Assembly (NCBI RefSeq): GCF_004210375.1
Contig: NC_134830.1
Coordinates: 9,052,001-9,116,000 of the forward strand
Length of the DNA: 64,000 nucleotides
Source: Tachypleus tridentatus
Taxonomy: Eukaryota > Arthropoda > Merostomata > Xiphosura > Limulidae
Direction: 5' to 3'
The notes beneath the pieces were generated by a model. The model had not been told where the DNA came from. It worked only from the letters and a program-made list of their open reading frames with translations, and ran no database searches. Numbering within the stretch: the stretch's first letter is position 1; each line of letters begins with the position of its first letter. Shown piece after piece: positions 27,654 through 38,674 of the stretch. The position numbers were made by a program, and so were the translations under genes.

Positions 27654-30290
27654 AACAATCTATGGATAAAAATAGACTTGAAGAAGCGACTCTCAGGTCC
27701 ACTTTTGTGGTGCATTAATTTTAGTGCGAGTTGTCGCTCTTAGTTTTGTTTCTCGATGAAATATTGGGTATAAGAGAAACGTTTTAATGTTAAAACATCT
27801 GTTAGCCATTTCTTGTTTGCTTTCGATAATGATGGGGCATGCAGCTATTTTACAGCTGACTGAAATAAATAAATTCTGGGAAATGTCCAACAGAGGCAGT
27901 CGGTAAATTCCTCTATGAGCCAATCAAAGTTAAGATCATTTGTGAAATGAATTATTAGCGTTTTCGTAGAATAATTATAGGGAAAAATCAGTTAGATTAA
28001 CAACTTGTACTATATTGGAAAGCCAGTGCTTTTTCGTAATACTACGTTCCAATAATGACTTCACGAACAAATGTATAACCTGACATTGTTGTTAGTCTAT
28101 CTGCTGAAAGTATGAAACGAACAGACAACAAAACGTTTGTTGATTTCTTAGTTTAGAGTCTGCGTTTGTTAAAGCGGTTGTCTTTAATTGAACACGTTGC
28201 TGATAGAAAATTGCTAATTCGAAAACGATACGTGTTTAAAACTGAATCGATATTCGTTCTATGTTTTATGCACTTGGATCTCACACTGTGTGTCTGAAGC
28301 TTGTTTTAGACTTATTATACTCGCTAGTCACTTGTGAGATGTCACTGCACTTGGATTTCTTGTACCCACCGCGTCACTAAAAATCGTAATGGGAAGACCC
28401 TAATGGAACTACCATTCTATCTCGATAAATGCATTTAGGCTTTCATGACTCCGTCTGTTTCGAGAACTAGGCCGTAACGTGACACACACACACTGAGTTT
28501 TAACGTAAGCTACGTTTCAGTAATATATACTTGGCATCAGCGAGGAGAAATATGCGCATATTTCTCTTTCGGTGCATGAAAAGTTTAAACCTGTTGAACA
28601 TAATTGTCGTTGTGTTGTTTCAGTAAAACTGCAATATTCCGCGCAATAAATATCTGGGTTTTACAGATGTAAGAAAGGCACAACACTGTAATTTTAAATA
28701 AATACATAATTAAAATGAAACAGTGGATTTTTTATATGTTTTCCGTTCGTAAAATTTCTGCATCGTCTTTCTTTCTAGAAAGTGTGATTTTAAAAATTCG
28801 TATTTGAAATTGGTCTATTTATTTTGAATAACACCAAAATATTTTGTATTATATTGTGAGAGAATTATACACTGCTCGGAAGAAGGGAGCTCTTCTTTGA
28901 ACTGTAATTCCCTGAAAAGTGCTCCACTTTGCAAAACTTCACTTGTCTGCAAAATGGGATTTTCTTTGCGTTAAATTGCCTTGAGAAATCGGCGCATAGT
29001 TGCGTCTACAATGTATGGAAAAAAAGTGTCTCGGTTTTGCTCTCTGTTATGACTGCATTGGAAGAAAAGAGGGACATTGCGATAAAATACTGCGACTACA
29101 GAGATAAGAAATGCGAATTCTCCACTGTCCTAAGTTGCTCGTATGCAAATCATGACACATAATAGCTCAACCAACAGTTTAAGAAGAAACTGGTTACTTT
29201 CTTTATTGGTTAGACAAGAAGATGGCTTGTATTATTCTATTGTAGTTTTCTTTGAGAGGTATTTTAATGCATTTTCTTTTCAGAGTGACATTTTATAAGT
29301 ATTTGTTTCGTATTTCTTCTAGTTAATTTAGTTAAAATCGTTTATTACTCAAAATACCGTTGTTCTTTAATTTAAGAAACTTCGTCAACACATGTACAAG
29401 ATAATAGACAGTTAACGTGGACTTTGAATCGTTAAAACGTGAGCACACGTTCAAGTACTTTCGTGTCACGTGCACAGCAAAGAATAACGGAACACAAGCA
29501 AGAGTGGTAGCGGCCAAATACTAAAGATAATGACTTATGAAAACAGCATTCGAAGATACTTCTGTTTCTAGATTTCTCTTTGTAAGATTTAGGTTAACGG
29601 CAGACGTTGTACACATCAAGCGATGTCCAACAAGGATCGCGCATTTTCGGACAAACTCGAACCCCTAAACTGTGATTAGACTTTGAGAAATCTTGGACGT
29701 TGTTCTAACTAACGCCGTTTCAGGAGCATACGGGAAGAAATAAATACGTTTCATACAGTTGTTTAGTTATTGATGTTCCTGGTTATCATAAGATTAGAAA
29801 GTAAATTCCCAGATATTTGAGAAATTTACGCTTCAGTTATACAACTAGTTTTTCGATCAGAGTTAAATGGATTACTCCCGATTACATATAGCTTTTTACT
29901 CTTAACTTTAAAGGCTATAATGCAGCAGAAACACCTAGAACATCAGATAAAATTTTGCGTCTAACAAGACAGTTAGTCTCACTCTAATATAACGTAACCG
30001 GAGTTTTAATGCTCTTTTCTAAAATATATCGTTCTCTCCTTTTCGGACGATAAGGGCGAACTTGTCCACATTGTTATCGTTTCGAGAAGTTTGGTACGTT
30101 TTCTACAATACAATTGACATTCTTATTTAAAAACAAAACAAGGTAATAAAAATGGTAGAACTTAAAAGTTTGATCACATTTTAAGAAGTGTGAAGGTGAA
30201 ATCTACATGACGATGTCTAATTCGTGTAACACCCACGAAACGTTTAGAAATTGTTTGTATAAGTAGAGGCGTTTGGGAAAAGTAACTTCA

Positions 30291-30407
30291 ATGCTCAGGT
30301 TTCCCTTCAATTCGTATTAATCTTTCGCCTTTTACTAAAGATTACCGTGGAGGGGAACATTACAATGAGCCTATAGGCGAATTTTTGAAGTCTCACTTTT
30401 GTGAGAC
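30291..30407 (+). ncRNA. U5: U5 snRNA, copy A11
   Basis: Consensus 117-nt form with CCC/GGGG lower stem, 4-T loop, Sm site and TTTT-capped 3' hairpin. It is flanked on both sides by copies of the two-C form. Confidence 0.94.
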
Positions 30408-33045
30408 AACAATCTATGGATAAAAATAGACTTGAAGAAGCGACTCTCAGGTCCACTTTTGTGGTGCATTAATTTTAGTGCGAGTTGTCGCTCTTAGTTT
30501 TGTTTCTCGATGAAATATTGGGTATAAGAGAAACGTTTTAATGTTAAAACATCTGTTAGCCATTTCTTGTTTGCTTTCGATAATGATGGGGCATGACAGC
30601 TATTTTACAGCTGACTGAAATAAATAAATTCTGGGAAATGTCCAACAGAGGCAGTCGGTAAATTCCTCTATGAGCCAATCAAAGTTAAGATCATTTGTGA
30701 AATGAATTATTAGCGTTTTCGTAGAATAATTATAGGGAAAAATCAGTTAGATTAACAACTTGTACTATATTGGAAAGCCAGTGCTTTTTTCGTAATACTA
30801 CGTTCCAATAATGACTTCACGAACAAATGTATAACCTGACATTGTTGTTAGTCTATCTGCTGAAAGTATGAAACGAACAGACAACAAAACGTTTGTTGAT
30901 TTCTTAGTTTAGAGTCTGCGTTTGTTAAAGCGGTTGTCTTTAATTGAACACGTTGCTGATAGAAAATTGCTAATTCGAAAACGATACGTGTTTAAAACTG
31001 AATCGATATTCGTTCTATGTTTTATGCACTTGGATCTCACACTGTGTGTCTGAAGCTTGTTTTAGACTTATTATACTCGCTAGTCACTTGTGAGATGTCA
31101 CTGCACTTGGATTTCTTGTACCCACCGCGTCACTAAAAATCGTAATGGGAAGACCCTAATGGAACTACCATTCTATCTCGATAAATGCATTTAGGCTTTC
31201 ATGACTCCGTCTGTTTCGAGAACTAGGCCGTAACGTGACACACACACACTGAGTTTTAACGTAAGCTACGTTTCAGTAATATATACTTGGCATCAGCGAG
31301 GAGAAATATGCGCATATTTCTCTTTCGGTGCATGAAAAGTTTAAACCTGTTGAACATAATTGTCGTTGTGTTGTTTCAGTAAAACTGCAATATTCCGCGC
31401 AATAAATATCTGGGTTTTACAGATGTAAGAAAGGCACAACACTGTAATTTTAAATAAATACATAATTAAAATGAAACAGTGGATTTTTATATGTTTTCCG
31501 TTCGTAAAATTTCTGCATCGTCTTTCTTTCTAGAAAGTGTGATTTTAAAATTCGTATTTGAAATTGGTCTATTTATTTTGAATAACACCAAAATATTTTG
31601 TATTATATTGTGAGAGAATTATACACTGCTCGGAAGAAGGGAGCTCTTCTTTGAACTGTAATTCCCTGAAAAGTGCTCCACTTTGCAAAACTTCACTTGT
31701 CTGCAAAATGGGATTTTCTTTGCGTTAAATTGCCTTGAGAAATCGGCGCATAGTTGCGTCTACAATGTATGGAAAAAAAGTGTCTCGGTTTTGCTCTCTG
31801 TTATGACTGCATTGGAAGAAAAGAGGGACATTGCGATAAAATACTGCGACTACAGAGATAAGAAATGCGAATTCTCCACTGTCCTAAGTTGCTCGTATGC
31901 AAATCATGACACATAATAGCTCAACCAACAGTTTAAGAAGAAACTGGTTACTTTCTTTATTGGTTAGACAAGAAGATGGCTTGTATTATTCTATTGTAGT
32001 TTTCTTTGAGAGGTATTTTAATGCATTTTCTTTTCAGAGTGACATTTTATAAGTATTTGTTTCGTATTTCTTCTAGTTAATTTAGTTAAAATCGTTTATT
32101 ACTCAAAATACCGTTGTTCTTTAATTTAAGAAACTTCGTCAACACATGTACAAGATAATAGACAGTTAACGTGGACTTTGAATCGTTAAAACGTGAGCAC
32201 ACGTTCAAGTACTTTCGTGTCACGTGCACAGCAAAGAATAACGGAACACAAGCAAGAGTGGTAGCGGCCAAATACTAAAGATAATGACTTATGAAAACAG
32301 CATTCGAAGATACTTCTGTTTCTAGATATCTCTTTGTAAGATTTAGGTTAACGGCAGACGTTGTACACATCAAGCGATGTCCAACAAGGATCGCGCATTT
32401 TCGCACAAACTCGAACCCCTAAACTGTGATTAGACTTTGAGAAATCTTGGACGTTGTTCTAACTAACGCCGTTTCAGGAGCATACGGGAAGAAATAAATA
32501 CGTTTCATACAGTTGTTTAGTTATTGATGTTCCTGGTTATCATAAGATTAGAAAGTAAATTCCCAGATATTTGAGAAATTTACGCTTCAGTTATACAACT
32601 AGTTTTTCGATCAGAGTTAAATGGATTACTCCCGATTACATATAGCTTTTTACTCTTAACTTTAAAGGCTATAATGCAGCAGAAACACCTAGAACATCAG
32701 ATAAAATTTTGCGTCTAACAAGACAGTTAGTCTCACTCTAATATAACGTAACCGGAGTTTTAATGCTCTTTTCTAAAATATATCGTTCTCTCCCTTTTCG
32801 GACGATAAGGGCGAACTTGTCCACATTGTTATCGTTTCGAGAAGTTTGGTACGTTTTCTACAATACAATTGACATTCTTATTTAAAACAAAAACAAGGTA
32901 ATAAAAATGGTAGAACTTAAAAGTTTGATCACATTTTAAGAAGTGTGAAGGTGAAATCTACATGACGATGTCTAATTCGTGTAACACCCACGAAACGTTT
33001 AGAAATTGTTTGTATAAGTAGAGGCGTTTGGGAAAAGTAACTTCA

Positions 33046-33161
33046 ATGCTCAGGTTTCCTTCAATTCGTATTAATCTTTCGCCTTTTACTAAAGATTACC
33101 GTGGAGGGGAACATTACAATGAGCCTATAGGCGAATTTTTGAAGTCTCACTTTTGTGAGAC
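33046..33161 (+). ncRNA. U5: U5 snRNA, copy A12
   Basis: 116 nt, two-C lower-stem form; all other U5 landmarks intact. The upstream core carries the TCTAGATATC and CGCACAAAC variants. Confidence 0.93.
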
Positions 33162-35728
33162 AACAATCTATGGATAAAAATAGACTTGAAGAAGCGACTC
33201 TCAGGTCCACTTTTGTGGTGCATTAATTTTAGTGCGAGTTGTCGCTCTTAGTTTTGTTTCTCGATGAAATATTGGGTATAAGAGAAACGTTTTAATGTTA
33301 AAACATCTGTTAGCCATTTCTTGTTTGCTTTCGATAATGATGGGGCATGACAGCTATTTTACAGCTGACTGAAATAAATAAATTCTGGGAAATGTCCAAC
33401 AGAGGCAGTCGGTAAATTCCTCTATGAGCCAATCAAAGTTAAGATCATTTGTGAAATGAATTATTAGCGTTTTCGTAGAATAATTATAGGGAAAAATCAG
33501 TTAGATTAACAACTTGTACTATATTGGAAAGCCAGTGCTTTTTCGTAATACTACGTTCCAATAATGACTTCACGAACAAATGTATAACCTGACATTGTTG
33601 TTAGTCTATCTGCTGAAAGTATGAAACGAACAGACAACAAAACGTTTGTTGATTTCTTAGTTTAGAGTCTGCGTTTGTTAAAGCGGTTGTCTTTAATTGA
33701 ACACGTTGCTGATAGAAAATTGCTAATTCGAAAACGATACGTGTTTAAAACTGAATCGATATTCGTTCTATGTTTTATGCACTTGGATCTCACACTGTGT
33801 GTCTGAAGCTTGTTTTAGACTTATTATACTCGCTAGTCACTTGTGAGATGTCACTGCACTTGGATTTCTTGTACCCACCGCGTCACTAAAAATCGTAATG
33901 GGAAGACCCTAATGGAACTACCATTCTATCTCGATAAATGCATTTAGGCTTTCATGACTCCGTCTGTTTCGAGAACTAGGCCGTAACGTGACACACACAC
34001 ACTGAGTTTTAACGTAAGCTACGTTTCAGTAATATATACTTGGCATCAGCGAGGAGAAATATGCGCATATTTCTCTTTCGGTGCATGAAAAGTTTAAACC
34101 TGTTGAACATAATTGTCGTTGTGTTGTTTCAGTAAAACTGCAATATTCCGCGCAATAAATATCTGGGTTTTACAGATGTAAGAAAGGCACAACACTGTAA
34201 TTTTAAATAAATACATAATTAAAATGAAACAGTGGATTTTTTATATGTTTTCCGTTCGTAAAATTTCTGCATCGTCTTTCTTTCTAGAAAGTGTGATTTT
34301 AAAAATTCGTATTTGAAATTGGTCTATTTATTTTGAATAACACCAAAATATTTTGTATTATATTGTGAGAGAATTATACACTGCTCGGAAGAAGGGAGCT
34401 CTTCTTTGAACTGTAATTCCCTGAAAAGTGCTCCACTTTGCAAAACTTCACTTGTCTGCAAAATGGGATTTTCTTTGCGTTAAATTGCCTTGAGAAATCG
34501 GCGCATAGTTGCGTCTACAATGTATGGAAAAAAAGTGTCTCGGTTTTGCTCTCTGTTATGACTGCATTGGAAGAAAAGAGGGACATTGCGATAAAATACT
34601 GCGACTACAGAGATAAGAAATGCGAATTCTCCACTGTCCTAAGTTGCTCGTATGCAAATCATGACACATAATAGCTCAACCAACAGTTTAAGAAGAAACT
34701 GGTTACTTTCTTTATTGGTTAGACAAGAAGATGGCTTGTATTATTCTATTGTAGTTTTCTTTGAGAGGTATTTTAATGCATTTTCTTTTCAGAGTGACAT
34801 TTTATAAGTATTTGTTTCGTATTTCTTCTAGTTAATTTAGTTAAAATCGTTTATTACTCAAAATACCGTTGTTCTTTAATTTAAGAAACTTCGTCAACAC
34901 ATGTACAAGATAATAGACAGTTAACGTGGACTTTGAATCGTTAAAACGTGAGCACACGTTCAAGTACTTTCGTGTCACGTGCACAGCAAAGAATAACGGA
35001 ACACAAGCAAGAGTGGTAGCGGCCAAATACTAAAGATAATGACTTATGAAAACAGCATTCGAAGATACTTCTGTTTCTAGATTTCTCTTTGTAAGATTTA
35101 GGTTAACGGCAGACGTTGTACACATCAAGCGATGTCCAACAAGGATCGCGCATTTTCGCACAAACTCGAACCCCTAAACTGTGATTAGACTTTGAGAAAT
35201 CTTGGACGTTGTTCTAACTAACGCCGTTTCAGGAGCATACGGGAAGAAATAAATACGTTTCATACAGTTGTTTAGTTATTGATGTTCCTGGTTATCATAA
35301 GATTAGAAAGTAAATTCCCAGATATTTGAGAAATTTACGCTTCAGTTATACAACTAGTTTTTCGATCAGAGTTAAATGGATTACTCCCGATTACATATAG
35401 CTTTTTACTCTTAACTTTAAAGGCTATAATGCAGCAGAAACACCTAGAACATCAGATAAAATTTTGCGTCTAACAAGACAGTTAGTCTCACTCTAATATA
35501 ACGTAACCGGAGTTTTAATGCTCTTTTCTAAAATATATCGTTCTCTCCCTTTTCGGACGATAAGGGCGAACTTGTCCACATTGTTATCGTTTCGAGAAGT
35601 TTGGTACGTTTTCTACAATACAATTGACATTCTTATTTAAAAACAAAAACAAGGTAATAAAAATGGTAGAACTTAAAAGTTTGATCACATTTTAAGAAGT
35701 GTGAAGGTGAAATCTACATGACGATGTC

Positions 35729-35776
35729 TAATTCGTGTAACACCCACGAAACGTTTAGAAATTGTTTGTATAAGTA
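35729..35776 (+). promoter_or_regulatory. Putative U5 core promoter, array A (PSE-like plus TATA-like)
   Basis: Two elements upstream of A13. The first starts TAATTC and runs through TGTAACACC..ACGAAA, from -73 to about -49; the second is TATAAGTA at -33 to -26. Both occur at the same offsets in the B units although the surrounding sequence has diverged. The position and the TAATTC start recall the arthropod proximal sequence element bound by SNAPc. The assignment is by position and conservation only. Apply the same offsets to the other A copies. Confidence 0.6.
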
Positions 35777-35801
35777 GAGGCGTTTGGGAAAAGTAACTTC
35801 A

Positions 35802-35918
35802 ATGCTCAGGTTTCCCTTCAATTCGTATTAATCTTTCGCCTTTTACTAAAGATTACCGTGGAGGGGAACATTACAATGAGCCTATAGGCGAATTTTTGAA
35901 GTCTCACTTTTGTGAGAC
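35802..35918 (+). ncRNA. U5: U5 snRNA, copy A13 (reference copy for array A)
   Basis: Consensus 117-nt copy, used here to define offsets for array A. TATA-like element at 35769-35776, upstream element from 35729, Sm site AATTTTTG within 35891-35898, terminal hairpin 35900-35918, 3' box 35930-35941. Loop I is CGCCTTTTACT and both stems pair without bulges. Confidence 0.95.
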
Positions 35919-35929
35919 AACAATCTATG

Positions 35930-35941
35930 GATAAAAATAGA
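35930..35941 (+). terminator. snRNA 3' box, array A
   Basis: GATAAAAATAGA, 12-23 nt after the U5 3' end of A13. It fits the AAA-R-NN-AGA part of the known metazoan snRNA 3' box that directs Integrator cleavage of Pol II snRNA transcripts. It is present in all A copies, including truncated A17; A3 has a one-base variant. Confidence 0.6.
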
Positions 35942-38557
35942 CTTGAAGAAGCGACTCTCAGGTCCACTTTTGTGGTGCATTAATTTTAGTGCGAGTTGTC
36001 GCTCTTAGTTTTGTTTCTCGATGAAATATTGGGTATAAGAGAAACGTTTTAATGTTAAAACATCTGTTAGCCATTTCTTGTTTGCTTTCGATAATGATGG
36101 GGCATGACAGCTATTTTACAGCTGACTGAAATAAATAAATTCTGGGAAATGTCCAACAGAGGCAGTCGGTAAATTCCTCTATGAGCCAATCAAAGTTAAG
36201 ATCATTTGTGAAATGAATTATTAGCGTTTTCGTAGAATAATTATAGGGAAAAATCAGTTAGATTAACAACTTGTACTATATTGGAAAGCCAGTGCTTTTT
36301 CGTAATACTACGTTCCAATAATGACTTCACGAACAAATGTATAACCTGACATTGTTGTTAGTCTATCTGCTGAAAGTATGAAACGAACAGACAACAAAAC
36401 GTTTGTTGATTTCTTAGTTTAGAGTCTGCGTTTGTTAAAGCGGTTGTCTTTAATTGAACACGTTGCTGATAGAAAATTGCTAATTCGAAAACGATACGTG
36501 TTTAAAACTGAATCGATATTCGTTCTATGTTTTATGCACTTGGATCTCACACTGTGTGTCTGAAGCTTGTTTTAGACTTATTATACTCGCTAGTCACTTG
36601 TGAGATGTCACTGCACTTGGATTTCTTGTACCCACCGCGTCACTAAAAATCGTAATGGGAAGACCCTAATGGAACTACCATTCTATCTCGATAAATGCAT
36701 TTAGGCTTTCATGACTCCGTCTGTTTCGAGAACTAGGCCGTAACGTGACACACACACACTGAGTTTTAACGTAAGCTACGTTTCAGTAATATATACTTGG
36801 CATCAGCGAGGAGAAATATGCGCATATTTCTCTTTCGGTGCATGAAAAGTTTAAACCTGTTGAACATAATTGTCGTTGTGTTGTTTCAGTAAAACTGCAA
36901 TATTCCGCGCAATAAATATCTGGGTTTTACAGATGTAAGAAAGGCACAACACTGTAATTTTAAATAAATACATAATTAAAATGAAACAGTGGATTTTTAT
37001 ATGTTTTCCGTTCGTAAAATTTCTGCATCGTCTTTCTTTCTAGAAAGTGTGATTTTAAAATTCGTATTTGAAATTGGTCTATTTATTTTGAATAACACCA
37101 AAATATTTTGTATTATATTGTGAGAGAATTATACACTGCTCGGAAGAAGGGAGCTCTTCTTTGAACTGTAATTCCCTGAAAAGTGCTCCACTTTGCAAAA
37201 CTTCACTTGTCTGCAAAATGGGATTTTCTTTGCGTTAAATTGCCTTGAGAAATCGGCGCATAGTTGCGTCTACAATGTATGGAAAAAAAGTGTCTCGGTT
37301 TTGCTCTCTGTTATGACTGCATTGGAAGAAAAGAGGGACATTGCGATAAAATACTGCGACTACAGAGATAAGAAATGCGAATTCTCCACTGTCCTAAGTT
37401 GCTCGTATGCAAATCATGACACATAATAGCTCAACCAACAGTTTAAGAAGAAACTGGTTACTTTCTTTATTGGTTAGACAAGAAGATGGCTTGTATTATT
37501 CTATTGTAGTTTTCTTTGAGAGGTATTTTAATGCATTTTCTTTTCAGAGTGACATTTTATAAGTATTTGTTTCTGTATTTCTTCTAGTTAATTTAGTTAA
37601 AATCGTTTATTACTCAAAATACCGTTGTTCTTTAATTTAAGAAACTTCGTCAACACATGTACAAGATAATAGACAGTTAACGTGGACTTTGAATCGTTAA
37701 AACGTGAGCACACGTTCAAGTACTTTCGTGTCACGTGCACAGCAAAGAATAACGGAACACAAGCAAGAGTGGTAGCGGCCAAATACTAAAGATAATGACT
37801 TATGAAAACAGCATTCGAAGATACTTCTGTTTCTAGATTTCTCTTTGTAAGATTTAGGTTAACGGCAGACGTTGTACACATCAAGCGATGTCCAACAAGG
37901 ATCGCGCATTTTCGGACAAACTCGAACCCCTAAACTGTGATTAGACTTTGAGAAATCTTGGACGTTGTTCTAACTAACGCCGTTTCAGGAGCATACGGGA
38001 AGAAATAAATACGTTTCATACAGTTGTTTAGTTATTGATGTTCCTGGTTATCATAAGATTAGAAAGTAAATTCCCAGATATTTGAGAAATTTACGCTTCA
38101 GTTATACAACTAGTTTTTCGATCAGAGTTAAATGGATTACTCCCGATTACATATAGCTTTTTACTCTTAACTTTAAAGGCTATAATGCAGCAGAAACACC
38201 TAGAACATCAGATAAAATTTTGCGTCTAACAAGACAGTTAGTCTCACTCTAATATAACGTAACCGGAGTTTTAATGCTCTTTTCTAAAATATATCGTTCT
38301 CTCCCTTTTCGGACGATAAGGGCGAACTTGTCCACATTGTTATCGTTTCGAGAAGTTTGGTACGTTTTCTACAATACAATTGACATTCTTATTTAAAAAC
38401 AAAAACAAGGTAATAAAAATGGTAGAACTTAAAAGTTTGATCACATTTTAAGAAGTGTGAAGGTGAAATCTACATGACGATGTCTAATTCGTGTAACACC
38501 CACGAAACGTTTAGAAATTGTTTGTATAAGTAGAGGCGTTTGGGAAAAGTAACTTCA
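35942..38557 (+). repeat. Array A inter-U5 spacer, representative unit
   Basis: Spacer between A13 and A14. Only its first 120 bp or so and its last 970 bp are related to array B. The middle, about 1.5 kb, is unique to array A. It holds a short CA run, a 22-bp perfect palindrome (36811-36832), a CTTTCTAGAAAG palindrome, and an ATGCAAAT octamer more than 1 kb upstream of each U5. Open frames of 60-90 codons occur but change length between copies through homopolymer indels. I searched by eye for U1, U2, U4, U6, minor snRNAs, 5S and tRNA and recognised none. Other A spacers have the same content. Confidence 0.8.
36800..36841. other. Palindrome and extended hairpin in array A spacer
   Basis: GAGAAATATGC followed directly by its reverse complement GCATATTTCTC (36811-36832). 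Flanking CGAG/TTCG and GCA/TGC can extend the stem across small bulges. It is found at the same place in every unit, for example 94-115 in the first. It may be a cruciform-prone site or a foldback RNA; nothing in the sequence shows transcription. Confidence 0.75.
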
Positions 38558-38674
38558 ATGCTCAGGTTTCCCTTCAATTCGTATTAATCTTTCGCCTTTT
38601 ACTAAAGATTACCGTGGAGGGGAACATTACAATGAGCCTATAGGCGAATTTTTGAAGTCTCACTTTTGTGAGAC
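38558..38674 (+). ncRNA. U5: U5 snRNA, copy A14
   Basis: Consensus 117-nt form identical to A13 in the transcribed region. It is the last copy with the GTGTGAAGG upstream variant. Confidence 0.94.

Larger units (their letters stand above)
34831..36063 (+). repeat. U5 core block shared by both arrays, A13 example
   Basis: About 1.23 kb that aligns with 51925-53218 of array B: some 970 bp upstream of U5, the gene, and about 145 bp downstream. By eye roughly three quarters of flanking positions match, with scattered small indels, while U5 itself is nearly identical. It contains a conserved TGTCACGTG at about -826. Outside these limits A and B share nothing recognisable, so the block marks the ancestral U5 locus before the arrays acquired different spacers. 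Confidence 0.85.

Noticed and set aside
34841-35026. 61-codon minus-strand frame, nearly unchanged in all array A units
   Set aside because: It lies in the U5 upstream core. The homologous part of array B has no such frame, and the constancy within A is explained by homogenisation. No recognisable domain.
36450-36500. CTGATAG...GAAAAC as a hammerhead ribozyme core
   Set aside because: The conserved CUGANGA core is not matched and the needed stems are absent.
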